Origin: Lottia gigantea
Taxonomy: Eukaryota; Mollusca; Gastropoda; Lottiidae
Length of the DNA stretch: 64,000 nucleotides
Assembly: GCF_000327385.1 (NCBI RefSeq)
Contig: NW_008708943.1
Span: 2,321,364 to 2,385,363 of the forward strand
Direction: 5' to 3'
The notes below the pieces were generated by a model. The model made no database searches, was not told where the DNA came from, and saw only the letters and a program-made list of their open reading frames with translations. This document shows positions 28,801-40,932 of this stretch, piece by piece. A program made the position numbers and the translations under genes. Each line of letters opens with the position of its first letter. Position 1 is the first letter of the stretch.

Positions 28801-29790
28801 CATGTATTTTTTAACTAAATTTTGATGTTTAAAATGGTTTCTCTGTCGCAAGGGCAATGTATACAAAGGACATACATATAATATCACACACGTTGAAATT
28901 AAAGCAGAATGCCCCTTTAAAGAGAAAACATTGATTGATTGATTGATTCCAAGCATATTGGAAATTCATTTTGAACTCACTTCTAGATTGGCAGATTATA
29001 AAAGACAATAAAACATATTAAACTTTGGCACTGATCAAATATTTGGTCCATGAAATGTATGTCTTCCCTTAGAGGATTTTGGGCTAAAATCTAGGTCATG
29101 TACCCCTACAGCTGATCCTCAAATGATCTGGCACTGGCTTTGTAAAGTCTTTTACCTTTTGAATAACCAGAAGTTTATATCAACTGCAGACAGCAATCTG
29201 CTGGCTAGCCCTAGACTCTGATAATCTTTTACTTTTTTTAGAATTGATATTGATATAATGTATATATTTCAATGCTGTAAATGTATTTTCAGATGTTAGA
29301 TTGGTTTTGGACGATTGTTGCTGGGTTTACAGATGAACAAATGGCACGATTGTTACAGTTTATTACTGGATGTTCACAGCTACCAGTGGGAGGTTTCTCA
29401 GAATTATTACCCAAAATACAGCTGAGTTCGACCCCCATGTTCAATGTTTTACCTACAGCTCATACCTGGTATGTATTTAGAATTTTTCTACAATTTGATA
29501 ATTGTTGAGTTCATCTTTTATTCTTCTCAAATTTGAGAAAAAATGTTTTAAAGATGGATCCTATCCTATCTTCAGACCATGACCAGTATTTGTCTCTAGA
29601 ATTATCTGAACCAATATACAGTAGTATCCAATAATGGATATGAATCTTTTGAAACTTCTTTTGAAAATCATCTTTTTCTCTTTTCAGTTTTAACCAGTTG
29701 TGTATTCCATTCTACGACAGTATTGACCAGTTTCATCATTCCTTATTACTGGCCATTAACGAGGGCAGTCAGGGATTTGGAATGGCTTGA
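16896..29790 (+). CDS. AREL1: AREL1 ortholog: HECT-type E3 ubiquitin ligase with filamin repeat
   Basis: Sixteen coding exons join in frame (766 aa): 16896-17102, 22493-22730, 23204-23367, 23617-23785, 24206-24339, 24766-24843, 25387-25528, 25900-26021, 26294-26369, 26704-26816, 27019-27198, 27487-27609, 27997-28185, 28457-28543, 29293-29468, 29688-29790. Residues 1-20 are hydrophobic, as at the human N-terminus. A filamin-like repeat covers about 70-150, and the HECT domain about 426-766. The catalytic cysteine is C733 in TCFNQLC, 33 residues before the end as in human AREL1, and its codon is split by the last intron. Alignment from memory with human AREL1 (823 aa) is collinear (LDWGG, YEFAGKLVGKCLYES, LPTAHTCFNQLC, C-terminal GFGM). 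The disordered Ser/Glu-rich insert before KKPKKVY in human is missing. In vertebrates AREL1 ubiquitinates IAP antagonists (SMAC, HtrA2, ARTS) in the cytosol and opposes apoptosis. The start is the first ATG after the exon-1 acceptor; the 5' UTR must lie upstream. Confidence 0.97.
18121..18345. mobile_element. R3 family copy in AREL1 intron
   Basis: The left end 'ttaaagggattgtaaattg' and the interior 'atcagtgtcccaaaaacaca' match the R3 element at 3.7 kb. It is diverged, with an unclear right end. Confidence 0.5.
18766..19480. repeat. 17-bp minisatellite, about 42 units, with higher-order duplication
   Basis: Units are aagtcaataacatattt and variants (aacaaattt, cagtcaac). The variant order from 18901 repeats almost exactly from 19088, an offset of 187 bp or 11 units, so a block was duplicated within the array. 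It lies in the AREL1 intron after coding exon 1. Confidence 0.92.
19735..20175. repeat. diverged tandem repeat, about 125-bp unit, 3-4 copies
   Basis: Successive copies share 'cttatagatacatc', 'gtctgactgttct', 'catttcctctg' and 'cttagttccatgact'. Strong divergence between copies marks an old array inside the same AREL1 intron. Confidence 0.65.
23051..23140 (-). mobile_element. tRNA-derived SINE head (pol III A and B boxes)
   Basis: On the minus strand the A-box-like TAGCTCAGTCAGTAGAG (complement of 23101-23117) is followed at proper spacing by the B-box GGGTTCGAAACC (complement of 23056-23067). The acceptor and anticodon stems do not fold as a standard tRNA, so a tRNA-derived SINE head or tRNA pseudogene is more likely than a functional tRNA. 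It lies in an AREL1 intron. Confidence 0.6.
25143..25321. mobile_element. small TTAA-ended TIR element, family R4
   Basis: TTAA-AGATGGGTTTCCTTATTT on the left and AAATAAGGGAACCCATCT-TTAA on the right form terminal inverted repeats. The 179-bp element sits in an AREL1 intron. A longer relative lies at 48.57-48.95 kb, with the shared interior in the opposite orientation. No coding capacity. Confidence 0.75.
28559..28920. mobile_element. TTAA-ended TIR element in AREL1 intron
   Basis: The left end TTAA-AGGCACATTCTGCTTT and right end AAAGCAGAATGCCCCT-TTAA are inverted copies. It is 362 bp with no ORF and begins 15 bp after the donor of the exon ending at 28543. Confidence 0.72.
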
Positions 29791-31070
29791 GACAGGTGTC
29801 GGAATTAAATGTTTGCCTTTATGTCTGGAAACAGACGCAAGAAAATTGTGACCACTTGAATATCTGCAAGTGCTTGGATTTGGATCCTTGTTGGTGAAAC
29901 AGGAGAAAGCCTAATATTGAAGATTAAAAGCTTAACCTAGAACACAGTTTGATACAGATATCAGAGTGAGATTCTGATCTTGTGACATGGTACTGATCTG
30001 TGATTAGATAAGATATTTTTTGTGTCTGAGTGATTAACTTAGAAATGAAACTCAGTGAAAGATTATGACTCAAAATGAAAGGTGACAAATTTTTTTGTGA
30101 TATAAAAGTGCTCAATGTATCAAGAAAATGGAACTAATTTTTTAGAATTTCACATTCCATGTGATTTGGTGGTAGATATTTGTAATATGGACATGTTTTA
30201 AAAAAAAAACAGGCTATTATTCACAGTTTGTGCTAATTTACATTTTCTATTGTGATTCTTTGAACAGGATTTAGTAATTGGCTTGAATTAAGAAATAATA
30301 AACTTTTATAGAATACAATTACTATCTTTATCACAGGGATGTTAAAACTAGATTTCCCTAATCTTCATCAGTCCATTGCCTGAAAAAAATTGTATTCCAT
30401 AAAAGAAGTCTATTATTTCTTAATTCAATGGTGATTGTTATTTTTAACAATTTTGGCCAAAAGGAAAGGGGTTTTCCCCTTCTGGAACATCTCAGCTAAT
30501 GTAAGTGCTGTCAAAAGATAATAACTAAATAATTAAGATTCAGATATCCATTTGTAAAGATAAGTAAAAGTTTGGTATATTTGAAGTAAAGAGGCCCTTG
30601 TACCTTACAGATTGCCTATAATAGTGTAATTATTATCAGTATTATACTTGTTCTGTACAATGAATATACATAGCTTTACTTAATATACTTTGGCTAGACA
30701 ATGTAAATTCAGATGTACATGAATATCGTTGCAGGACTATATTATATGTAGCTGTAGATTCTATTTTTCATCTATATCTTTCTCTAAGTACTGTGATAGT
30801 ATTTTAATACAAGGAGTTATAAATATTTATATGATAGGTTTACTGAAAAAAAGAGCCTTATGATAGTTTTTATGAAATAGCTCTTAAAATTGTTGCTTTG
30901 GATCTAAGTTATTTCGGAATTTTTTTTATAGTCAGTTTCCATTTTATTAGGTTTTAATCTTTATTTTATTTATATGAAATGATAGGTATTGCACACAGTT
31001 ATTGTTGGCCAAAAGTTTTGGGCATATTTCTTACAATTTATGGTGACAATAAAGTCAGTGATGTTCAGGG
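29791..31070 (+). other. AREL1 3' UTR (probable)
   Basis: AT-rich sequence after the stop, with AATAAA at 30297-30302 and at 31048-31053. The second is followed by a GT-rich stretch (tgttcagggtgtgtttctt), which fits a cleavage/polyadenylation site. No new exon is visible before the next gene. Confidence 0.5.
30280..30435. repeat. foldback (inverted repeat) in the AREL1 3' region
   Basis: The arm starting 'ttgaattaagaaataataaa' is repeated inverted near 30.39-30.43 kb (tctattatttcttaattcaa), giving arms of about 40 bp around a loop of about 70 bp. If transcribed it would form a long hairpin in the 3' UTR. A MITE origin is possible. Confidence 0.65.
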
Positions 31071-33160
31071 TGTGTTTCTTTGAATATTCCCATGACCTTT
31101 TATTATCATATACTATAAATTGATCTCTTAAAAGGCTCTGGAATAATTAGTCTGTATTATTTAACTAAATAATATGTGTCTAATCCTCAGGATCCTATAT
31201 GAATTCCATGACATATGTATTTATATTGTCTTGTGACATGGTCTAATATAATATTTAAAATCAACATGGTCTCCACCTCAGTTTAATTGACATAATATTT
31301 GCGCTATGTCTACATCTCTTGCATAATTACATATACACAATACATATACATAATGATAATCTGTGAATTTACTTGGTAATTTTATCAGTAGTTAATATTT
31401 TTAGTAAAGGCCAGTGATTCTGATATTTTTATGTCATTGAGTAATTTTTTGTTGTTGTTTAAAGTTATTTAATAATTTATTTAATTTAATTGAGTTTTAT
31501 GGAATTTCATTTTTTATTTCCCTGGATCTAACAGCCTGCAAATAAAGTTAGACTAAACTGGAGTATCGAAGCAAAAGAATTGCAAACATCACTTTTGCAT
31601 TTTCTACAGTTTATATCTAAAGTGGCCCTCACACAATAGGGATCACAAGCGATAGCAATCGTATAGCTGCGAAAACAATAGGGGTCACAAGTTTCGAACG
31701 CAACTCACATGCAAATGAATAGTGAAGCTTATGACACTTTCATTATTCCCAACTATAAACAACTGGTAATCACTATGGTGTGAGGGCACCTTCAACTACA
31801 CTATACAACAATATTAAAATGTTCATGATACTCATTCTATGTAGATTTAAAAGAATGTACATGTAAATAAGACTGTATACTTTTATAATTTTACATCATT
31901 TTATCATTTAGTTAAAAGGGACATCATCTCAATACAGCATATTGTCTATTATGATGTTATACAGTCATTTGTTCATTTATTCATTTGATACAATGTAATC
32001 ATGCCTATTGCTATTACAAGATTTTATGATCTCTTGATTTAATTATTTTGTTAGAGTGTTTGTTAATTTGTTTGTGTATTTTTTTAGTTCAGTCTATCTG
32101 TATTTTAATAGATTATTTCATGTTTACTGCAATATAAGAGATAATAATCATGTATACTGATGCTAAATTCTCTCTTACCAGCTTATAATCAGATAACTAT
32201 ATCCCATTTAAATTCATTTTGATTGAAATGCAGATATAGATGTTTCATTTACTTTACTGTGGAGATTCTTCTTTTTGTCACATTCTGTAAAAATTTTTTA
32301 CCCAATAGCATCAATGAATCCTTACATATAGAAAGAAAAATTTTATGTACAGAGCATTTGATTGGCTGAATATTATATTATGACCAAGAACATATGATTC
32401 CCTTGACAACAATTTCGTAAGATTATGGATGGCAAATGAAGTCACCCACAGAAAGAAACAAAACAATATATATAAAATATTTGCATTTTGATCAGATAGC
32501 CTAGATTCAGTAAGATGTGAATAAAATACTTTGGTTTTTATCTTCCTATTTCGCTAGTGTTAATTTATTTTCCCATAAAAAAAAAATCACCTTGCCTTCA
32601 TCATATCATGATCAGCTTATAAATAAAACATAATTTTATATATAACTCTTGTATTTGTTTTTACATATTTTTATTCCTGTTGGCATTAGTCATCCTCTGA
32701 AGGAGAAATTGACTGCAATCATGAAACCCAAAATACTTTTTGTCAAATTAGTCCACTACACCATTGGGCAATGGGGTATCACAGAATAAACCCCAGGAAA
32801 ATTTGGATTTTAATTGTCTCCATAATGGTAATGGTTGGGACTCGAGAACGATCAAAACAAATTTAAGGATTTTTTATGCCTTTGAAGTCGAGTTTAATTT
32901 TATTTCTTTGTCAACATTATTTGTAGTCTGAATTATTATAAGGGAGGTAATCAATAGACTTTTAATATCTTAAAAGTCAGTTCTATGATGTAAAAAATTC
33001 TATAAAGAATTGGATATGTGAATGATTTCAATTCAGTCTTTTGATTGGTCTTCAAAATACCCCGAGGAAGTATGACGAATGGGGTGTGGTTTAGAAACGA
33101 TGCGCCGGCTCCATGTTAGAAAGGTTGTGCAACAGATTCAGCTTTACGGAAAGTGCCGAG
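31071..33160. other. intergenic stretch between AREL1 and gene A
   Basis: No supported coding exon. It contains the TIR element at 31.6-31.8 kb and otherwise plain AT-rich DNA. Confidence 0.5.
31619..31792. mobile_element. short TIR element, about 174 bp
   Basis: The left end 'aaagtggccctcacacaata' and right end 'tatggtgtgagggcacctt' are inverted copies. It is more GC-rich than its surroundings and has no ORF. The superfamily is not assigned. Confidence 0.7.
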
Positions 33161-33165
33161 GATGT

Positions 33166-33234
33166 CGACGTCAATTGCCGAGTTCATTTTGACAGGCCTA
33201 ACGTGACGTCAAATATAAACAAAGAATGACGTCA
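33166..33234 (+). promoter_or_regulatory. gene A promoter: two perfect CREs plus a half-site
   Basis: TGACGTCA occurs at 33204-33211 and again at 33227-33234, with a CGACGTCA at 33166-33173. The proximal site is 42 bp upstream of the start codon. This palindrome is the binding site of CREB/ATF bZIP factors. Related TGACGT pairs sit at matching positions before genes B-F, so the block looks functional and ancestral. Confidence 0.65.
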
Positions 33235-33275
33235 TACATCTGGCAACATGGTGGATGAGTTCTTAAAAGAACAAC

Positions 33276-36200
33276 ATGGAACTCTACAAAATCACAACAT
33301 CAATTCTATTGATGGTGGTTTTATTGGAGTTTCGTGTATCTGCAGTTTCAACGAATAACTATTTTCGATACAAAGGCTTGATATCGAGAAACCCACCAGG
33401 TTGGATGCCGGCATTTGATAAAAATTTCAGTAAGTAGGCTTAGTCTAGAACTAGAAGTAAGAACATTAGTTTATTTATTAACCAAGTTTTAAAACAACAA
33501 GATTTTAGAATTAGATCTAATTCCATTTAAAACTTTGAGTTTTTTATTTTAAGAAAAAGAAATAGAAGAAATTATATTATAACTAATACTAGAGTCTAAT
33601 TTGTCAAGAGTCCCAGATTCTAGAATCTAGAAATACTAATAGTAATAAATAGGCCTAGGCTAGGCTAGGCTATATCAGGCCAGTAAAGCTCAGTCAGCAA
33701 GTCATTCGAGTCATCTACCCACCCCCTTTTCTTTTTTTTAGGTACGGGCCTGTACCATATATAATAAAGATACACCAGAAAGGTCCATAGCAGGGTTCTG
33801 AGAGTGACTTGACTGATTAGGCCAACAGTAACAGCAAGGCCATATTATTGTCAGAAACAAAGGAAACCGTAGCCATTTGATTTTTGAATTTTGAATTTGA
33901 CGCACTCTTTAAGTTTAAAAAAAAAAAAAAAAAAGAGATAGATCTAGAGAAACATATTTATTTGCGCATAGAGCATGAAAGGCTATTAATGATTTTCCCT
34001 TTTTTAATTGCAGAAGACATGAAGTTGGGAGATAACTGTTATGTTTCTTCCAAAGGTAAACGGGTAAAGAGGAGAGCAAGAAACATGGATCCGAGGTTTA
34101 AGGCATTAAGATCGAGCATGCTTGGTACGATAAGTCGTTACACACCTAAAAAACTTAAAGCCCATGTCGCTAACAAAAAGAAAAAAAAAGGGAAAAAAAA
34201 AACAAAAAAAGTAGATACCGGTGTAGTAAAAAATACTGTTGAAGATTGTATCCTGTATTGTTGGTTAAAGAGAAAGCCTCTTGCAATGTTACGTGTAAGC
34301 CAATTTTATACGTTTTTTAAATCATAATATATAAATCTTCAAAATGAATATAGGGTCAAACAAGGTCCAGTGGCGGAGCAAAAAGGGCCAGAATGGAAGG
34401 CGGTCAGTGGGGTCAGCCGCGCCTCCCCTCCCCCCTCGCAACACCGAAAGAAAGTTTTTCGGGCAAAAATCTCATAACTAGGTTAGAAATTCGGGCAATC
34501 ACAGATATTTCGCCCCCTCGGATGTAAACCTGGCTTAGCCACTGCAAATAACTTGAGATCATTAGGGTTAAATCACGCTATAAGCTGAGCAGGTCGGCGA
34601 ATGATTGATTTCAGAACGCCTTGCTCTGCTTATATGTGAATGACTGACTGCGCTGCTCTTTTTTGTTTTTCTTTTGCCAACCGGGGACAGCTGGTATTAA
34701 TTTTAGATTAAAACTGTTCTCTTAATTTTGTAGAAAGGAAATAAGTGTAGTTGTGACAATAAGGCTCTGAAGAAAGGGTTACCCTTTCAGTGTAAAATAA
34801 GATGTAAAGCTAATTCCAAACAGAATTGTGGTGGAGAAGCGGCTTTTGCTACGTATAAAACAGGTAATATATCAATTTTTATTCACCTATAGACAGTAAA
34901 ATATATTTGGTTTTTGAGTTATTTCCTGTAACCCGAGGGAAATATTTTATCAGGACGAGTTTGATTTTCAGAATTTCTAGATATGGCAGTGTCTCAAAAA
35001 GACGACTCTTCTTTTAAACTTTCAAAAGCGGATAATTCTGGACAAAAGGCTCAAATTTCGACGGTGAGCTGTGAACACTTTTACTGATTGGCTTATCTTA
35101 GAAATTCTCGTATGATTGGTCAAAAAAATGGCCCATCTGCCTCTTTAACTTTAAGCAACAGTATACGATATCTCAATGTGATAAACGACGTACATCGTTG
35201 TCTGTGGCTGAAAGAATATTGACACATGAAACCTTTTTATAACCTTGAGGATTTTTATATATATGTTTTGGTTTAATTTAAGGTTATGCGTACTATCCTA
35301 AAAAAGCATTAAATAAAGCTGGTACTAAATATGATTCAAGTCGTAAGTTCTCAAAATTTATTTCTATTAAAACTGTGTCTGGTACCGTTCTGAATTCAAA
35401 AGACATTAGGTACAGGGTTCGGACACGATATGTATCTTCCATTATATACTTTATCTATAATCCAGCACCATACACCGTGCATGGCACGACACTGTACCTT
35501 GGCCATTCGGACCTCTCCGTACATGTTTATTAGTAATAGTAAGGAATTCTACGTCAGAAAGTGTACAAAGTGAGGATAATAATTTGATTTTTAACCAGTG
35601 TGGACATTAACGCCTATTTTGACGAAACCCTGAAGGTCTTAAAACATGACGTATCTGCTTATGCAAAACAACGGGGCTAGAACTTTGTCTCTGTATATTT
35701 CTATCGTAGGTTTCTACATGGGATGTTACGAAAACCCACCACGATTAGGTAAACGACTTGACTTTGGAACATTAAGGATGACCGTCGACTTATGCTGTGC
35801 AAGTTGTTTTGACTTGTACCACCACAATTTTGCTGCTGTTACAGTAAGTGGCATATGTATCAATTTAATTTCCCAATTAAGGTCCGATTCTCACATTTTC
35901 AATTTCCAAATCAGATTCAAAGCTTTCGTCTACAGTTTAAGGGGTGTTCGGGCGAAGTCATTATAGGCTGCAAATGGTAGCCAAATTGATAAATTACAGA
36001 TTTAAATAAAGATGGCAATAATAACTTAGGAAAAATCCTGCTATTTCAAAGTGTTTCAAGCTATGAAATCTATGAAAAGATGTCTAAATATTATATGTAA
36101 ATGAGGCCATACATAGAGATTTTATTTTTGTGTTTACAGAATGGAGCATTCTGTACATGTTTTCTTAAAGCCGACACGTTAAAAAAGATAGAAGATTTCC

Positions 36201-39200
36201 GATGTCAAAAAGTGAAATGTGTTAACAACGTTAAACAATTTTGTGGTGGCGAATATTCAGAGATTCGGGTGTTTAAAAAAACTCCACCATCAAGTAAGTG
36301 ATACAGCTTGTTTTTGTGACAGGTAACTAAACCTGATCTGAAAGTTGTTATACTTTATTTTATCTTGTGTTCAATAGTGGACAAAGAGACAACCATTATA
36401 TTCTTTTCCACCTCTAAGTCCACACGCCGAAAAGTGATGCAGACATTTTATTAATGTAATGAATTTGAAACAAGAATATTAGAATTCATGATCTCAAACC
36501 AACTGATTATGCTTCGAGGAGCCCGATTTAAATTTCTTTCAACAAATACCAACTTCCAAATTTTCCAATTCTTTAAATGGGTCGTGTGGACATCAGAGTT
36601 CAAGATCACGCAAATGATAAAATTATAGATCAAGCCTGAACTCACTCTTTGAAGAAGAAGCTTCCTACTCTGTAAATAGCCAGGTTTGAGGTCGAAATAC
36701 CATTTTACTAAAACTGTTCTGTTTTAATATATAACAGGTGGCGGTGCTCCTCCTACTACCCGACTGCCTCCACATTCGACATATTTGAGACCATTTATTA
36801 GACGTAAGTACCGACATATCTTAACAAAATATCGTGTCAATTATCCATACCCTTATTTCTAAGATCTTAACTATTATTTCCACGATATCTTAACTATTAT
36901 TTCCCTATTATTTCCAAGATATCTCAACTATTATTTCCAAGATATCTTAACTATTATTTCCAAGATATCTCAACTATTATTTCCAAGATATCTTAACTAT
37001 TATTTCCACGATATCTCAACTATTATTTCCACGATATCTTAACTATTATTTCCAAGATATCTCAACTATTATTTCCAAGATATCTCAACTATTATTTCCA
37101 AGATATCCCAACTATTATTTCCAAGATATCTCAACTATTATTTCTAAGATATCTTAGCTATCATTTCTAGGATATCTCAACTCTTACTTTCAAGGCACTC
37201 CAATCCTCATTTCCACGATATCTCAAACATAACATCAAAGATATACCAACCCTCTTAATCTTTATATCCACGATATCACACCCTTATACCACGATATCAC
37301 ACCCTTATACCACGATATCACACTCTTATATCCACGATATCACACCTTTATATCCACGATATCACACCATTATATCCAAGAACCCCAACCCTTATTTCCA
37401 CGATATTTTAACTCATATTTCCACGATACCGTATCCTTTATTTCCGCGGTATCTTAACCGTTATTTCCACGATATCTCAACTCTTACCTCTAGGATGCCC
37501 AAACACATACTTTCTGCTTTGTTTTTATTCTCAGCTAAAGGATGTTATGACTATTTTGATGGTGCCAAAGATAAAGTGAATAAAGATGTAAAATGCAACC
37601 CAATGCCATTACCTGACGGTCAGATGCAACAAGCAGTCCAAGTAAGACAATATCCATATTTCGCTTCACAAGGACATTAAAATGGCAAAGTTTCATTATC
37701 AAAAATGTCGTTATATATGTGCGGTTTGGACCGGAAGTACTTGGTTTATTTATTTCTAATGTATGTTATTTACATCTATGTATCCACTTGAACAAACTGA
37801 ATTTGTTTTAAAAGAGTGTACTTAGTAAGCAGCTTGAACGAGGTTTGGTATAGGACCTCAGAAAGACTCGATATTTGTATTATAAACTTTTTGAATACGT
37901 ATAGGTGCTTAAATCCGTACGGTAGTTTTTAACAACTCAAAAAAAGGAAAATTATAACGAAAAGTTTACGTCAACTATTTAGAAAGTTTTGGCTTAAAAA
38001 CTTTCAGATATTTCTAAATTTTGGTTAATATTTTTCATAAATTTGAGCAAAACAATTTTCCTACTCACAAAAATCATATTGCACCCTTGATTATTGGAAG
38101 TCATGTCCTTTTTATTGAACGAAAGCTGTAAAATTGTTTTAACTGTTCACCAATTTATGAAAGGACATCATCAACTCAATAGTTTTATTGAAAACGTTGC
38201 AGGGAAAAAGTCGGCCAATGGGATCTGCTAGAGGAAAACAAGGACCGAACGGAGCTGGTCGAGGAGGTGCTAAACAGATGGATCGTGGCAAATTAGCTGC
38301 TGGTAACAAAAGTAAGTACATGAGTATATGATATATTATATATAGAATGAAATTGTCTCAAAATGTAGATATAAGAATATAAGTTCTACTTGTTCAACTT
38401 CAGTAGAGGCGCAGGCTGAAAGTAAGTCGGTTGTCCGAAAATCGCATAGCGTGAAACTCTGAGTAACAACCATATGTCCAAACCATACATTCGCTTACTT
38501 CTTTCATGAGACCATGTCAAATGATTCTTGATTCAAGTTCTGTTTTAATATTTGTAATATTTCTAGAATGGCATATATAAGATTTGATACGGATCTACAA
38601 AGGACGTTCAATTTGAAATTGCTGTCTTGATAATTTGCAAAATCACTATTGTATTGCAAATTTCATAGTTTCTTTGTATAATTGATTTAATAATTGTAAT
38701 AGGAATGCAATAATAGCATTGGGGACGTGTTGGTGTGAAATGTTAGGTCACAAGTTCAATGGGAACGCCTTTTGGCAATGCAATGCCAGGTCACAACTTC
38801 AGCGGGTAATACCTTTTATTAAGTGCAATGTCAAGTTAATATTTCGGTGCGCATGTCTGATGAAATCTGTTTTCGTCTAGTTTGTTACTTGGTATAGTCA
38901 TGAAAGTTTACAAAGATTTACAACACTAAACTAAATTTGAATATGTAATTTAGAAAAAGATACTAAAAAGAAGAAAAAAGACTCGTCAGATGCTACTTTA
39001 TATGGAGTTAGTGGTGGGGTATTAGCCGTTTTGTTAATCGGATTTTGTTGTTATCGAAATAGGTAAGTAAATTACAAATGTAAACGTTTCATGACTACTG
39101 GACCCTTCCACGACAGTGATGATGGTCTAAGTCGTTTTCATGTCCCTTTTTAGAATCGATTTGTATATACTCTCTGTAAGGGAACTGATTCGAAAATTCT

Positions 39201-40130
39201 GTGGCAGAATGATTTTGGTTGTTATAAGCATGTCCTTCGGCGGCCATATAATAATTATATTAGTAAAATACAGACTAGTTAAGATTCTGACCTCAAAACG
39301 TGTTTCAAAGCTGTCAGGTGGTGTCAGTATGTAATCTTCTTAAACTACTGTTTGCCAAGTGATATCCTATGAAAACATATTTAATTTAACTGTTATTGAA
39401 AATATTGTTTATATCTTTCTTAACAGTAAGAAGGCAGAAGCAGAAAAGCTTGAAAAAGAAGAGAGGGAGAAAGAGGTAAAAGCTATAATTGTCTGTGTTA
39501 ATTTCTTTGCTTTCCTACAATCTATACAATATGTATGATAAATATTCTGGAAACAATGATATCACACTTTGGTAAATAGTTAGGAAATCTACTTTATAAA
39601 TACCTTTGGTATGATATATTAGTATATATGTTATATTTAGGATGTCTATGTTGTGTTCAGTTTAGGATGTCTATGTTGTGTTCAGTATATACGTTATATT
39701 TAGGATGTCTATGTTGTGTTCAGTATATATGTTATATTTAGGATGTCTATGTTGTGTTCAGTATATACGTTGCGTTTAATGTATCTATGTTCATTGAATA
39801 CCTCGTGTTTAAGATATCCATGTTGTGTTCAATATTTACATTGCGTTCAGAATATCTGTCGTGATCCGAGCATCTATGAGTTTAAGATAATGTTTTGAGT
39901 TTATCTGCCCAAAAAATAAAAATCACTGCATCATTTATGTACCTTGTTTCGCCCCGGCAGCCCCATCTGCCCTCATTTCTCGGGTTTACATAGATCTGGT
40001 TACCTATGATCTGTATCTTGTCTTACAGGAGAGGGAAGAAAGAAAGAGGAAAAAGAAGAAAAAGAAAGAAAAAAAGAAAAAAGAGCAAGAAGAGGCAGCG
40101 AGAATGGGAATGGCGGTCAATCCAAGCTAG
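33276..40130 (+). CDS. gene A: WSC-domain type I membrane protein
   Basis: Twelve exons join in frame (484 aa): 33276-33429, 34014-34294, 34734-34863, 35283-35342, 35710-35843, 36140-36293, 36738-36803, 37535-37641, 38203-38311, 38954-39062, 39427-39475, 40029-40130. Residues 1-25 form a signal peptide. The first WSC domain spans about 57-188 (CxC, then C-GG-A-Y in QNCGGEAAFATYK) and has a polybasic insert of about 50 residues after its first cysteine, with furin-type RVKR at 68-71. The second, canonical WSC covers 211-298 (MGCYENP...CGGEYSEIRVF). A third WSC-like start (KGCYDYF) at 328-334 is incomplete. The transmembrane segment is 414-432, followed by a Lys/Glu-rich cytoplasmic tail. WSC domains are cysteine-rich putative carbohydrate-binding modules (Kremen, polycystin-1, yeast Wsc). 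An ATG at 33248 opens an overlapping out-of-frame uORF. The ligand is unknown. Confidence 0.85.
34368..34544. mobile_element. repeat with hAT-like CAGTGGC ends, gene A intron 2
   Basis: It begins CAGTGGCGGAGC and ends GCCACTG, short inverted ends of the kind seen in hAT-type elements, and is markedly GC-richer than its flanks. About 65 bp of its right part (agatatttcgcc, gtaaacctg) recur at 53.32-53.38 kb. No target duplication is visible. Confidence 0.5.
34971..35148. mobile_element. R2 element, right half only
   Basis: It carries the R2 landmarks 'caaatttcgacggtgagctg' and 'actgattggctta' and the right end AATGGCCCATCTGCCTCT-TTAA. The left half is missing. Confidence 0.65.
36862..37500. 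repeat. 23-bp minisatellite rich in GATATC palindromes, gene A intron 7
   Basis: Regular units of ctattatttccaagatatct+caa run to about 37,160, then decay into diverged units (ccacgatatcacacccttat type) to about 37,500. The array nearly fills the 731-bp intron and ends about 35 bp before the acceptor of the exon at 37535. Confidence 0.88.
37676..38089. mobile_element. diverged copy of the 6.5-kb TIR element
   Basis: It shares 'tttcattatcaaaaatgtcg', 'acaaactgaatttgtttta' and 'aaatttgagcaaaa' with the element at 6463-6959 in the same order. The ends are degraded. Confidence 0.55.
39640..39870. repeat. tandem repeat, about 38-bp unit, gene A intron 11
   Basis: Three to four good units (tttaggatgtctatgttgtg, ttcagtatatacgt) are followed by two or three diverged ones. 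It has no coding character. Confidence 0.7.
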
Positions 40131-40835
40131 AATCATAGATTTGTCTAAATTTATTATATTATTGTTATATTGTATCGTATTACATTGGTTTTTGTTAACT
40201 ATAAAGATGGAAACTGAATGTTTTATGTATATTGTTATATTATAAACAGCTGTATTATTTTCACATTGGGCTTATTATGAAACATAGGGAATTGAAGGGC
40301 TGGTTACAAGTCTGAAAGATATTTGACCCTCACTTCAGTACACTGTTGGTGCAACCAGCAAGGCAGGCAGGCAGCAAATGCTTATTTTCCTGACCTGGTC
40401 GCTCTAAATAGACCATAACGTTTGCTTATCATTTATATACGCCACCAATATCCAATATGTCAGAGACTTCTGGTAGACATTCATTACAATGATTGAAGAC
40501 CATACTTGCTATCAGGAGTACCTTATAGCTGAGTTTGCTACTTCGCAGCACTTTTGGGGAATCCACATAGATAATGATTTTAAAAGCTTTTCCTCATTTC
40601 ATTGATTGATATCAAGAAACTGGGTATATATGACACGTTTTGATTGGTTTAAAATAGCGTCAATGGAACGACACTGTGGTAGAAAAATTGTTAGATTACA
40701 ATGGAGAAAAAAAAACAATCGGAAAAAAAGAACGAAATTGTAATCTTATTTAATTGGATTTGAAGGGTGGTAAACTCTATTAATTGTTTCTGTAAATTTT
40801 CTAACTATAGGCTAATCGTCGTAAGCCTACCACTA
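40131..40835. other. gene A 3' region and A-B intergenic DNA
   Basis: No exon and no AATAAA consensus found. It holds gene A's presumed short 3' UTR (a tataaa near 40,242) and ordinary sequence up to gene B's promoter. Confidence 0.4.
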
Positions 40836-40875
40836 TGACGTCGTGTTACTATTTATTTTCTTTGACGTAACGTCA
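40836..40875 (+). promoter_or_regulatory. gene B promoter: TGACGT motifs
   Basis: TGACGTCG at 40836-40843 is followed by the inverted pair TGACGTAACGTCA at 40863-40875. A further AACGTTACTAAGT block is shared with genes C and D. The start codon is about 70 bp downstream. Confidence 0.6.
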
Positions 40876-40920
40876 TAAACGTTACTAAGTCAATGGTCCA
40901 TTATTTTGACAACCAAAAAC

Positions 40921-40932
40921 ATGGAGAACTAG
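40921..40932 (+). other. gene B leader uORF (3 codons plus stop)
   Basis: ATG GAG AAC TAG follows the leader string GACAACCAAAAAC and ends 11 bp before the main start. Equivalent mini-ORFs occur in genes C and F. Confidence 0.45.

Noticed and set aside
36862-37500. CRISPR-like array
   Set aside because: Units are contiguous and diverging with no spacers, inside a eukaryotic intron.
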